From Adiantum capillus-veneris (lineage: Eukaryota > Streptophyta > Polypodiopsida > Polypodiales > Pteridaceae), in contig CM043958.1 of assembly GCA_014529385.2 (NCBI GenBank), positions 87,398,525-87,462,524 on the forward strand: a stretch of DNA of 64,000 nucleotides, read 5' to 3'. The notes under the pieces were generated by a model. The model did not search any database, was not told where the DNA came from, and saw only the letters and a list, made by a program, of their open reading frames with translations. Positions 23,288 through 33,752 of the stretch are shown here, in pieces. The stretch's first letter is position 1; each line of letters starts with the position of its first letter. Position numbers and translations under genes: made by a program.

Positions 23288-24297
23288 ATGGATTCCTCTA
23301 GCTCGTATGCGCAGCGTGACGATGCGCCAGGTAACATTCAAATTCCGTTCACGCATGCTCTATGCACATGGATTACAGGCACCTTCCAAAGCTTCGAGCA
23401 GCTTGTTATCGCTCTGGAAAACATGAACATTTAGACGAACATTCGCTTGACCTCTCTCGAAGGGGCCGTGCAGGGATTTAACACTCGGCTTACCGCTCTG
23501 GAAAATACGGCTCAATCGACGACTGCGTGTCTTTTCGAGGGCGAAACCCATCTTCAACAACTACGGACGCAGGTTGTTGCTTTTGGGCGTTCACAGGGTA
23601 GTCCAATTGCCACGATTCTGTACAAAACTACAAGTTTCTCAGGAGAAGAGAAGGAATGTACGGAACTGGCCGTAAATAGCTGACTTCATTAGTGGACCAC
23701 ATATTTTGATCTCCATAGGGAGCACGACGAACGAAGGATTCAAACGATTCCTCTTTATTTGCGCAGCAAGGCGCTTACTTGGTGGCGTGATATGACAGAG
23801 AAGCCTACGATGTGGGTTGACTTTTGTGTGAAATTCGAAAAGGATTCCACCAAAATGGATCCTTTGAATTGCAGAGTCTTTTAATGAAAGCTCTGTCTTT
23901 TGATAAGTACACAATGGCTTTCAAAGAAGCGCTCACCTTTTGCAAGGTGAATTCCACGCACGCTGTGCACATGTACTTGTTGGGATTACATGAAGATTAT
24001 TATTGGGCCTTAATCAAGGACAAAGCCCCAACTGACGTCGAGGATGCTGTGGTAAAGGCCAGGACGTTCCATTTGATAAATGGAGCGAAGTATGAGAAGA
24101 AAAGAACTTTAGACCACCAATCCGGTGTGGGCGCTTCGAGGAAGTGACCTCGGTTCCAGCAAAAGTCCAATCACTGTCGAGACCTTCTCAGGAGAAGAAG
24201 AAAGTCAAATATGCTTTAGTTGCTGATGCAGTGAAGAAGGGGGACTTGCTTTGGATGCGGCCAGACAGGTCACCAAATCAAGGATTGCCCCAAGAAG
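23288..24297 (+). pseudogene. Outer Gag (degenerate)
   Basis: It begins MDSSSSYAQRDDAPG at 23288. In-frame stops occur within about 50 codons, and later pieces lie in different frames: a coiled region ending QLRTQVVAFG, then ALTWWRDMTEKPTMWVDF, which is the conserved WW/W-F block of Ty3 Gag, then a frame at 23824-24147. The zinc knuckle CFGCGQTGHQIKDC (CX2CX4HX4C) is at 24247-24288. No full-length Gag can be made. Confidence 0.85.
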
Positions 24298-24708
24298 ATG
24301 ACAAAGAAACCGCAAGGTAGTCCTTCGGTTCAGATTCACAAGATCTTAGGTAACTCTGATGTTATTCAAGTTGAAATCCATCACTTAGCGCACAATTCAT
24401 GCACCAACTGTACTTTTAGCACCAAAGTGTTTGATAAGCATGATCGTTTCCCCGAGAAGATCAATGGTCACGACGTGACCGTGCTCCTTGATAATGGAAG
24501 CTCACACAATTTTGTTGATGCAAAATTGGTGCAAAAATTGAGCCTGCAGACGCGAGACAGTGACCATGAGTATCGCGCGAAGATGGCTTGTGGCGAGGAT
24601 ACGGATGTATGGAATCAGACGGTTCCAGATTTGTCGCTTGAGCTAGCTGATTACAAAGAGAACCTGGATTTTCACATCATGCGCTTGATAGAGTATATGC
24701 TATTTTAG
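24298..24708 (+). pseudogene. Outer aspartic protease region
   Basis: A 136-codon frame contains VLLDNGSSHNFVDAKLV. The D-(S/T)-G catalytic triad of retroelement proteases appears as D-N-G, a change expected to impair activity. It sits directly after the zinc knuckle, as in Ty3 elements, and is cut by a stop before the flap-to-end region (YAILGISW equivalent at about 24695-24720). Confidence 0.8.
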
Positions 24709-25029
24709 GAATTTCATGGTTTTATGATAAACAAGACTGATTGTATGTAGATTGTGTACATCGCTCTCTTGTTTTTGTTAAACAAGACATGCCTCATGTA
24801 TCTCTGTCGCTTTGTAATTAAATAATGGTTTTGCAATACCAATTGTTACTGCTTTGGAAATGTATAAAGATACAAAGTCTTTTGACGTTGACTTTTATCA
24901 ATGTGTACCATCCGCTTGGTTTGACTCATTCGTGCTTGGTACTTCTGTCACTGAATTTCGTAAAAATGTTTCATGTTCTCTGTCGAACTTGGGGATTCCG
25001 ACGGATTCAACCTTATCAGAGAAATCATG

Positions 25030-25914
25030 ACTGATTTCAAGGATGTTTTTCTTGATGATCTACCTCTTAGCTTGCCGCCTTCGAGAGGAGTAGATCATGG
25101 CATTGAGTTGGTGACTAGTAGTCAGCCCTTCTCAAAGTAACCCTATCGGTTTAGTAAAACCGAGGAGGACGAGACTCAAGGGCAGCTGAAAGATTATTTC
25201 GAGAGAGGTTTTGTTCGGCCAAGTAAATCCCCGTGGGGGGCGCCAATGTTACTTTCTCGAAAAAGGATAACACTATGTGCTTCTGCGTGGATTACAAGGG
25301 CTTGAATAAGCTCACTGTCAAGAACAAGTATCCGCTCCCGTGTATGGATGATTTGATAGATCGGCTTTGTGGAGCGTCATATTTTACGAAGATAGACCTG
25401 CGATCAGGCTATCATCATATATGGATCAAACTGGAAGACGTTCCCAAGACGGGTTTCCATACGCATTATGGTCACTATGAGTTTTTGGTCTTGCCTTTTG
25501 GTTTGACCAATGCTCCAGCTACATTTCAGTAGATGATAAATGATCTGTTGAGACCGTTTCTAGGCAACTTCGTTGTTGTATTTCTCGATGACATCTTGAT
25601 CTACAACCGAAGTTTGTATGAGCATTTAGCGCATATACGCGCTGTTCTCAAAGTATTGAGAACTGAAAAGCTTTATGCTAAGGCTTCTAAATGTGAATTC
25701 TTCAAGAAAGAGCTTCGATACTTCGGTCACATCATTACTCACAATGGAATTCATGTTAACCGTGAAAAGTTAGATAAAGTGCGAAATTGGCCCATTATGA
25801 AGAATGTGTGCCAAGTAAAGTTCTTTTTAGGCTTTACTGGATTCCTTCGCAAGTTTATCAAGGATTACTCTAAAGTTGCTGCTCCGCTCACACTTCTTCT
25901 AAAAGGAGGGGTGA
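25030..25914 (+). pseudogene. Outer reverse transcriptase, interrupted by element A
   Basis: Ty3-type RT blocks appear in order: [62 protein letters not shown], then VVVFLDDILIYN (the F/YXDD active site) and FLGFTGFLRKFIKDYS of the connection region. A frameshift near 25230 and a TAG at 25530-25532 break the frame. The frame is cut at 25914 by the left LTR of element A and resumes at 33125: removing 25915-33129 (A plus one target copy) joins KGG to VKGPKTSG in the same frame. Confidence 0.9.
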
Positions 25915-26074
25915 TGTAACAGACTTGGACACTCCAAGTCAAGAATCGACCGCGACAGCACCAAATAACCACTTCAAAACAGTTCACAGTTCACAATAGA
26001 TTTACATTGGCCTGACGGAGTTCCGTGCCTAGAGATATTGGCCCCAAAGACTGGCGCTCCTTTCTGTATTTCTT
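25915..26074 (-). repeat. Element A, truncated 3' LTR
   Basis: It matches 32468-32630 closely (TGTAACAGACTTGGACACTC onward, then GATATTGGCCCCAAAGACTG). It stops at a TTTCTTTT tract where RNase H sequence begins in the opposite orientation, suggesting a microhomology join. Confidence 0.88.
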
Positions 26075-26341
26075 TTGAAGTATATTGTGATGCTTGTGGT
26101 TGTAGTCTGGGTGCGGTCTTAATGCAAGAAGGCCATGTCATTGCTTACGAGAGCCGATTGTTCTCAAGGCCAGAAATGACAGCACACATTTACGAGAAAG
26201 AGCTTTTGTCAGCTATGCTCTTACTCAGTGGCGGCACTACCTACTCGGAGCGGATTTTACTGTCTTTATAGACCATCAGAGTTTGCGCTACTTCTTGTCA
26301 CAGAAGCAGCTATCGGAAAAGCAGATGCGGTGGGCGAACAT

Positions 26342-28048
26342 TGAAACCGGCCCATGGGGCGGTAGGCGTTGGCTTTCACCCGAAATTCTTTACTTTAGAC
26401 ACACACAAAGCACTTTGCAAAGGTAACCTGTATAACGGGGATTAACACCTAAGTACACACACGGCACGGAAGCTAGAATGCTCCGAGCAGATGCTGACAA
26501 CATGTAGGCCCCGAAATTGACGCCCCTTTCGGTATTTCTTTATACTTTAAGAGGGTAAATTTACAAAGTAGAGTCCTGGGAATCCGTTACCTGTATCCAG
26601 TTAGATACCACTTGATTTGGCCAAATTTCGGCAGCATAACAACCCCAAAACTTGCGCAAAACCAATTCCCTTGCTGGAACTCACTTCCACTGGCATAAAC
26701 CCTCTGATTCCTGCCCAAAAACAGTAAATTCAGCACGCTGTATTTACTGGTTTTTGCCCTGTTTTCAGCCCCAAACAGTCCCCTAACTGTCCTCTACCAG
26801 TGGGGCACTATTCCCAATGGTTTTGGCGTTCGTATGGCTGAAAAACAGTCAATTTACAGCGCATACACAACGCTGAAAATGCACCTGTACGGTGAGGTTA
26901 TGACCCTCACCGGTGCTTGCTTTGGAGTAGCAGTTAACTACCCCTGTTCCTGCTCAAGGAGGCTCTTGCCTCAGCACAAAAGCATGAAACCACACAGCTG
27001 TACATCAGTCAAATGAAGAGCCCTCTTGTGGGGCATCACATAACTACACGTAGGGGAGAGAGAGAGCAGTGTGTAGTGTGTAGGTCATCACTCTTAGCAC
27101 CACATTGTACATAGAGAGGAAAGCAAGCACTCCATAGCTCTTAACCTGCGACAGGTTCTCAATGAAGCATCCCCCCAGCATAAATCGAGTGCCCCCTCTG
27201 CTGCCCTTGACCTGTAATGCATCTGTGAACAAATAGATGCAAAAAGGGAAGATTTCCATGGCTGCCAAAACTTGCGTATCGCTGAAAATGCAGCAAAACA
27301 GCCCTGTAAACATGCATCTGATGCCTTCCAATGCTGAAAATGAGCTCCTTGGTCCAAGGTAAAGTCATAGGAAGCTCAAAAAATGGAGAGAAATGGCTGA
27401 AAATCACAGTTAACAGCCTCCAAAACTGCTCCAAAGAGTCAGTAACGAGTTCTCTTCTCCCAAACTTGGTAAATTGGCCAAAAAGTGCCACTTGGCACTC
27501 ATACATGAAATTTCCCTGCATTTGGCTTCCTGCTTAAAAATCTCTCAACCGGTGCATCAGTTGACTTTGCAGCAGAGTAATAAAATGTTTCCCTGGTCAT
27601 ACCAAAGGTAATGACGCGAACACATTTCACGACCCAAAATAGCAGTTCCCTAATTTTTAGGAGATGCTTCCGTTGGGCTCCCACTGGTCTTCTAACCATC
27701 TATCCTTATTGGGACCGCATCCAAAAGTGCAATGTGGCCCAACTGTTGGATACTTTCTGTTGGTGATCCCACCTTGACTTTATGCCTTTATTGAGTTCAC
27801 TTCCTAGTATCCACCAACTTGCTAAGTGCGACGAGGGGACCTGTATGATCTTGCTCTGAGCCTAGACATCCTCTTACTATACGAATTCCAGTGCCAACCA
27901 CTTCCCGTCTGCGGGTGAAACTATCGTTCACATTGGCCATACAATGTCCGACCATTTGCTACTTCAAAAAGAGGGTCTCAAAAATTAAACAAAAATCATT
28001 GGAAAGAAACCAACAACTAAGGTTAGCAATTGCCACGTCCTCGTGACA
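26342..28048. mobile_element. Solo-LTR-like insertion, 1707 bp, in the RNase H of element A
   Basis: AACAT occurs at 26337-26341 and again at 28049-28053. The insertion begins TGAAAC and ends GTGACA (TG...CA). Removing it with one AACAT restores MRWANILSQFHYQI in frame. It contains no coding domain, PBS or polypurine tract, so a solo LTR left by recombination is the best reading. It matches no other LTR in the window. Confidence 0.85.
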
Positions 28049-29090
28049 AACATCTTGTCACAGTTTCACTACCAGATTGTCCATGTTCAGAGACAGAAGA
28101 ATGTGGTGGCAGATGCTTTGTCTCAGGAGCCGTTGGTTCTGGCTATTTCCACGATACATCATAGGAGCTTCGAGAATATGATCGACCAGTATGCCACAGA
28201 TACAGATTTTGCAGATGTTTTCAGACGGATACAGGATGGGGAGACAGTAGTGGGATATTTCATTCGGAATGGCTACTTGATGAGAAAAACCATGTTGTGC
28301 GTTACACAGCCGTTGAGGGAAAAGGTTATGACTGAATGCCACTGTCCACCTCTTACGGGTCACTGCGGCATTGCTACCACCGTGAAAGGGGTAGAGAGAT
28401 ACTTCTTTTGGCCGAGACTCAAGAAGGATGTGGAAGAGTTTGTGCGCAGTTGCTTGGTATGCTAGAAGGTCAAGTTTCACAGGCATAAAGCACAGGGATT
28501 GCTACAGCCTTTGCCCATACCCACCCGCCCTTGGGAAAGTATTGCAATGGATTTCATTTTTGATCTCCCGAGAACACAGAGTGGTCACGATGGTATATGG
28601 ACTGTTATTGACAGATTTAGCAAGTAGGCTCATTTCATTCCAGTGAAGAAAACAGTCAAGCCGGATCACTTAGCGAGAGTGTTTGTGGCCCAGATCTTCA
28701 GATTACATGGCATGCCTGAGACGATTGTCTCCGACAGAGACCCTTGATTTACGAGTTTGTTTTGGAAGGCAACTTGGGAGAACATTGGCACGCAGTTGCA
28801 GTTCTTGTCATCGTTCCACCCACAGATTGACGGGCAATCTGAGATTGCCAATTGAGTGGTTTTAGACTTATTGAAGTCTTATATCTCGGATTAGAAGACT
28901 CAATGGGAAAAGTACTTCACCTTTGGTGGAATTTGCCTACAATAACACGATACACTCTTCGACGGGGAAGGCGCCATTTGAGATTGTTGAAGGTGCTGCG
29001 AAGGTTCCACCCTTCCTAAGCACGAAAGATAAGATTTTTGAAGCGGATGAGTATACGCGCGACTTAGACACGACTTTTGCCAAGGTCCGC

Positions 29091-29356
29091 GAGGCTTTGG
29101 AGAAATCTCAAGAACGAAAGAAAAAGGCAGCGGATCATCATTGTTGCGATTTGAAATTGAAGGAGGATGATTGGGTGCTCTTACATTTTGAGAAGGCACG
29201 CCTGAGAAAGAAAAAGGGAAAGGAGAGGCTTTGGAGAAATCTCAAGAACGAAAGAAAAAGGCAGCGGATCATCATTGTCGCGATTTGAAATTGAAGGAGG
29301 ATGATTGGGTGCTCTTACATTTTGAGAAGGCACGCCTGAGAAAGAGAAAGGGAAAG
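29091..29356. repeat. 133-bp tandem duplication inside the inverted integrase
   Basis: GAGGCTTTGGAGAAATCTC starts at 29091 and 29224. The two copies differ at only a few bases. As 133 is not a multiple of 3, the duplication shifts the reading frame. Confidence 0.9.
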
Positions 29357-29746
29357 GAGAGGCTTTTTCCAAAGCTTAGTATGCGATACTACGGACCTTT
29401 CCAGATCTCTGAAAAGATAAATGATGTCTCCTTCCGACTGAAATTGCTTGACACTTGAGGATTCATAATGCATTTCATGTGAGTCTCTTGAAACCTTTGA
29501 AAGGTGATGTGCCTGATGATGGGGAGCTTGATGAGCAACCCGAAGTGGAAGAAAACGAGGAGATCCTTGTTCCTGAACAGATTTTGGCACATAAGGGATA
29601 CGAAGAATAAAGGTAAAGTCCGAAGGCGGTTCTTGGTTAAGTTCAAGAACTATCCTGCATTGGATGCGAAGTGGATGGAGGAGGAGGACCTAGCAGATAC
29701 TCCTCAGATTGTGAAACTTTACCTCGAGGCTTTTGGTTTAGCATAG

Positions 29747-30122
29747 TCTACTCCAAATGGAACCCAGAATTCAGCTTGGCCGGAGATCTGGTGCAGTGGG
29801 ATGCACAAGAGGGGAGTTACTTTACTCCTTTGTCAACAAATGCCTCGATTTTGATACTAGAGTCACTAATGTCTCTTTGAGTTTCAGGGATACTGAGAGC
29901 TGACAGTATTCCGCCGTATGACTTTATGAAATGTAATTCTTGAATATGAAACTGATTTGGTCTTGACTTCTTTTTAAGTGTAGGAACTGATAGACGAAAT
30001 GACTGCAGCATTTTGGTCTCCTTGATCTGGAATAGACATGGTTGCAATAGGGGTTAGTCAATCGGAGATCGATGAGGTCCCGACTGGATCTAGATGCTAT
30101 TGCTAGCTACATTTCCGATAAA
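29747..30122. other. Junction zone between inverted pol and minus-strand gag of element A
   Basis: No coding motif. It follows the integrase stop and so may be the 3' untranslated part of A in inverted orientation. It does not match the A LTR, so the rest of the 3' LTR is not here. Confidence 0.5.
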
Positions 30123-31385
30123 TCATGATCTAAGATCCGAATGAATGTTGAATGTCATGTGATGTCTTGTGGTATGATCTTCAGGACGAGCAGGTGGTAA
30201 CTCGCCTGGTAGGCCCTCTGAGAAGCAATCGGCGTGAGAGTGGAGAAAATCTTGGCGTTCTTTATCAAGTTTAGACATATTTGTCCTATCCTTATCACTC
30301 AATTCTTTCATAAAGATCGAGTAAACAAATAGATTGGATTTCATTAATTTAGAAATGGCCGAAGCCGATACAATAGGGACAGACTCGCCCTTCAGTTTAA
30401 TGTCAAGTACAATGGTTCTGCCCTTCTCTGTAGTCAATGTCGCTTTCCTCGCCCGATAATCGACCACGGCGTTGTTCTTGTGGTACCAGGGAATTCTCAA
30501 GAGAACATCACAACCTTCCAAAGGCGTTATGTAAAAGTCCTCATGCCCCAAATACCCCTGACAATGCAACCGAAGTTTGCCAATGACAGGTGCAATGGCT
30601 ACGTCCCTGCCGGGTGCCGCTAGAACAGCCTCCGCAAGTGGTCCCATCCAATCGGGAGTGATCTCAAGTTGCGCCGCCAATTCCAATGAAATGAAGTTGG
30701 CCTTGGCTCCTCCATCAAAGAAGATCACGGCCTCTTGGTCTTTCACTTTGCCCCAAGCTCGGCAAAGTTCTGTACTCTCGTCCATGATGTTGGGATCGGT
30801 ACCCACAGAATTTGGAACCGGTCCTGTTTTCATCTTGCCTTTTCTTCCACGTTCCTCAGCTGCTCTCGAACTCTCAGGCCTTTCGTCGTCCTTGTCATTC
30901 TGTTCTTTCTGTGCCTTTTTAGGGCACTTCGCGGATATATGTCCAGGTTCCCCGCATCCAAAGCACTTCCCCTCCCTGATGAAGCGAGCTCTCTTCTGAG
31001 GAGTAAGCTTGGGTCGTGCATCCTTCTTTTTTGGGTTGCTCTTTCTCTTTCTACTTTTATTCGCTGAAGTTTGTTCGGCTCGTTGTGTCATGATCTCATC
31101 GGTGGGGTAGGTCAAACTGCCAGAGTGAATGGCAACACCCCGTTTCGCATGACTGATCAACTCCTGAATAGAAGCTGACATCTGTTCCAAGCAGTGATCT
31201 CGGATCTCTGTAGGTAGACCCAAGGTAAACCGCTCAATCTGTTCTTTGAGCGAGATCTTCTTGAATGAAGAGGCGGGTAGAAAAGAGCTCCAGAATCTCT
31301 CGCAATAACCATCCACTGTATCTCTCTTGGTCATCCGAAGATGGTTCCAAGCAGCTCGTATATCGCGTTCATACTCTTGAGTCAA
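30123..31385 (-). pseudogene. Element A: Gag C-terminus, protease and first residues of RT
   Basis: A 420-codon frame. Residues 1-110 match the Gag C-terminal half (EYERDIRAAWNHL, as in element C). The zinc knuckle CFGCGEPGHISAKC is at 30924-30965. A protease-like region follows: VIFFDGGAKANFISLELA, where the DSG triad is replaced by D-G-G, then PLEGCDVLLRIPWYH in place of the usual ILGMPW. It ends in SEGLPGELPPARPEDH, the entry to RT, and then stops at the inversion junction, so no RT core is encoded. Confidence 0.88.
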
Positions 31386-31407
31386 CCAAGAAGAAATAAA
31401 AAGCTTC

Positions 31408-32396
31408 CTAAAATTTTAGCCATTTAACTGGCGCAGTCTTGTTTAAAAGAAGCGTGGACCACCAAGTTCGAGCATTCCCCTTAAAATAAGAGGTAGCTCT
31501 CCGAATCTTAGAGTGCTCTGAGTAGCGCCCTCTCGCGAAAGCGATGTTAAACTGCTGTATAAAAGACAAAGCCTTCGAAGCATCTTTATATCCTGAAAAA
31601 GTGTCAAACTTAATTGACTTTCCACCTTCCTTAAACTCTCGGACTTTCTTGCTTTTATCTTCCAGAAAGTCATACTGGTTGGCTTTATAAAAATTCTTCT
31701 TGTTTGCATAAAAGTTGCTGTCATCAGAGTCCGAACTGTCTGTAGACGAGTCCTCTGTAGAAGTGCCACTCATTGGGCGAGATTTAGACTTCTTTGCCTT
31801 TTTCTTGCCCTTTCTTGCGTCGCTTTTTGCCTTTTCTGTCTTCTTCGCTCGAGTCAGAAGAGCTAGAAGAACTGTCAGAAGAAGAAGAACTGTCAGAAGA
31901 AGAAGAACTGGGTACTTCTTCAAATCGAACAGGCTTCTTCTGTTTCTTTGCCTTATTAAATGTCGACTGACGACCCAAATAACGCCGGAAATTAGTGCCT
32001 TTCTTCTGCTTTTTGCCGTGCTTTTTAGCTTTGTTCTGCGCGTTAAAAAGCTGAGCAATCCGTGCATCAACCACCTCTTCTAATTTCTTCTTTGAATATT
32101 TCTTGTGAGCAGAAGGGTTTCTTGAGAGCGGGTTTCGGGGGTGGTGGTGTGATGTTCTGCCACTGCTCGTGCACTTCTTGAAAAGAAGTCTTGCTCATAT
32201 ATTTTGCAAATTTTGGGTCCTTCTCAAAATTGAGCATCATCTTTGTTGCATCGCCAATGAATTGACGACGCTCCATCTCTCGTCGCTCTACTTGAGTAGG
32301 CCGAGGCGGGCCATACTCCTTGCCGGAATCTTTGTTGTGATCCCTTCCAGCATCTCCGGATGCAGAGGGAGTCGATTGATCCTTGCGTGAAGCCAT
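31408..32396 (-). pseudogene. Element A: Gag N-terminal part with frameshifts
   Basis: It starts MASRKDQSTPSASG at 32396, 54 bp after the PBS. The first frame stops near 32067; the next (to about 31830) has Lys-rich and Ser/Asp-rich stretches; a third carries FKEGGKSIKFDTFSGYKD and ALSFIQQFNIAFARGRYSEHSK, matching Gag of element C. At least two frameshifts separate these pieces, so Gag is not made intact. Confidence 0.8.
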
Positions 32397-32450
32397 AGGT
32401 GCCGCAGAAAAAAAATTTGGGGATCGGATTTCCCGTAGAAGAGAAATCGG

Positions 32451-32466
32451 CCGTGCTCTGATACCA
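32451..32466 (-). promoter_or_regulatory. Element A primer-binding site (initiator-Met tRNA)
   Basis: Minus strand TGGTATCAGAGCACGG, one base inside the right LTR, complementary to the initiator tRNA-Met 3' end. Confidence 0.92.
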
Positions 32467-32467
32467 C

Positions 32468-33124
32468 CGTAACAGACTTGGACACTCCAAGTCAAGAATC
32501 GACCGTGACAACACCAAATAACCACTTCAAAACAGTTCACAGTTCACAATAGATTTACACTGGCCCGACAGAGTTTTGTGCCTAGAGATATTGGCCCCAA
32601 AGACTGGCGCCCCTTTCAGTATTTCTTTTTGTATTAATCTGAGTTCAAAGTACAAGAGTGGTTGGGTCTCACTCTCAGACTCTGCGTCCTGATGCTCTGC
32701 ATAGTGGGAGCCCAAACCACTTATTTATTTGTTTACAAGGGATGCCCAAAAGCAGAGCCCCAAAAGCTAAAAATCAAAAGCTCTCTCTCTCTCTCTCTAT
32801 CTCTCTCTTTCCTGGGCTTTTTAATAATGAAGCAATTCTCAACTTTAATAAAATAAAGCAATCCCAGCGTAGCCAAAAGCTGACGTAAAAGAATCTCCAC
32901 ACAAAAGCAATTGTACGACAGTTCCGCAATATGCGTTGCAAATATCGCTGGCTTGCCACGTCGGCATCTCTGAAATTAGGGTTTGCAGGTTTTTAAGGTT
33001 AGGGTTTCTGCAGATTAGGGTTTTTGGCAAAAATTAGGAATTTCAGAATTTAGGGTTTCAGCAGTAGGACATCCATGTCATCAAAACCCTAGCAATCGGG
33101 CAGCCACGTCATCACCTTGTGATA
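32468..33124 (-). repeat. Element A 5' LTR, 657 bp, with CT tract and telo-box cluster
   Basis: It extends from the PBS side to the GGTGA target copy. On the minus strand it begins TATCAC (probably TG mutated to TA) and ends CTGTTACG where the other copy has CTGTTACA. It contains a CT microsatellite (32779-32812) and the telo-box cluster 32976-33092. Confidence 0.85.
32976..33092 (-). promoter_or_regulatory. Telo-box (AAACCCTAA) cluster near the LTR 5' end
   Basis: TTAGGGTTT occurs on the plus strand at 32976, 32999, 33015 and 33049, and AAACCCTAG at 33084. Read on the transcribed strand these are AAACCCTAA telo-boxes in the first 150 bp of the LTR. Telo-boxes are known plant promoter elements; a role here is inferred. 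Confidence 0.6.
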
Positions 33125-33660
33125 GGTGAAAGGACCGAAGACTTCGGGTCCTCATCGTAAAGGTAACCCCCCTTTTGTCTGGAATGAGCGTCTCGGCGAG
33201 AGCTTTCGGACATTAAAGCACTTGGTGACTACTGCGCCAATATTGCACATTGTGGATCCTAGCAAACCGTTTGTGGTTGAAACGGATGCTAGTGATTATG
33301 CCATTTGTGCGGCGTTATACTAGGATAGACATCCTGTTGCGTTTGAAAGTAAGAAACTTTCTGACGCTGAGATGCGTTATCCAGCGTATGAGAAGGAGCT
33401 TTACGCTGTAGTCCACGCCTTGAGGAAATGGCGGCACTACTTGTATGGCTCTAGGTTTGTTGCATGGACAAATAATCACTCCTTGCGCTATGTCTGTGAT
33501 CAGGGTGATCTGAGACGCCGAAAGTCTACATGGGTTGAGCTTAGGCAAGAGTTTGACTTTGAGATCCCTTATAGAAAGCGATCCAGCAATCGAGTTGCCG
33601 ATGCACTCAACAAGATTTCTGAGGTTAATGCCTTGTCTATCGCTGAAATCTCGACGGATT
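33125..33660 (+). pseudogene. Outer RNase H region, resumed after element A
   Basis: It continues the Outer RT frame at GTG 33126: PPFVWNERLGESFRTLK, then ILHIVDPSKPFVVETDASDYAI (first RNase H Asp), a TAG at 33321-33323, then MRYPAYEKELYAVVHAL, WTNNHSLRYVCDQ and RSSNRVADALNKI. In the last block the usual ADALSR is ADALNK. The frame runs into a CT microsatellite. Confidence 0.9.

Positions 33661-33711
<51 letters not shown>
33661..33711. repeat. (CT)n microsatellite inside Outer pol
   Basis: About 25 CT units between the RNase H end and a short Outer remnant (33712-33752), just before the X array. Confidence 0.95.
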
Positions 33712-33715
<4 letters not shown>

Positions 33716-33752
33716 GCTATGTTGTTCCCATAGCCATTTTGGCAAGATATGG

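Larger units (their letters stand above)
26075..29746 (+). pseudogene. RNase H and integrase of element A, inverted relative to its gag
   Basis: RNase H begins FEVYCDACGCSLGAVL, with YESRLFSRPEM, IYEKELL and DHQSLRYFLSQ. It is split by the LTR-like insertion 26342-28048 and resumes SQFHYQIVHV...VVADALSQ at 28049. The integrase follows: zinc-binding H...C...C block (GHCGIA...YFFWPRL...SCLVC), [12 protein letters not shown] (first Asp), ETIVSDRDP (second Asp), HPQIDGQSEIAN (Glu), YYGPFQISEKIND, and a chromodomain-like end (RRRFLVKFKNYPALDAKWM). Stops and a 133-bp internal duplication break it. It is closest in the window to element C, supporting that it belongs to A. Confidence 0.88.
25915..33124 (-). 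mobile_element. Element A: Ty3/gypsy retrotransposon inserted in Outer, internally rearranged
   Basis: GGTGA flanks it at 25910-25914 and 33125-33129, a 5-bp target duplication in the middle of the Outer RT/RNase H frame. The right LTR (32468-33124) is the 5' LTR on the minus strand, followed by the PBS (32451-32466), gag and protease on the minus strand. The left LTR is only a 160-bp piece (25915-26074). Between them, RNase H and integrase lie on the PLUS strand (26075-29746), facing gag, and the RT core is missing. The simplest reading is inversion of the pol 3' half plus loss of RT and of most of the 3' LTR. A separate 1.7-kb insertion lies in its RNase H. Confidence 0.88.

Noticed and set aside
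30577-30999. A 140-codon plus-strand frame
   Set aside because: It is a shadow of the element A Gag-protease frame on the minus strand, which contains the zinc knuckle.
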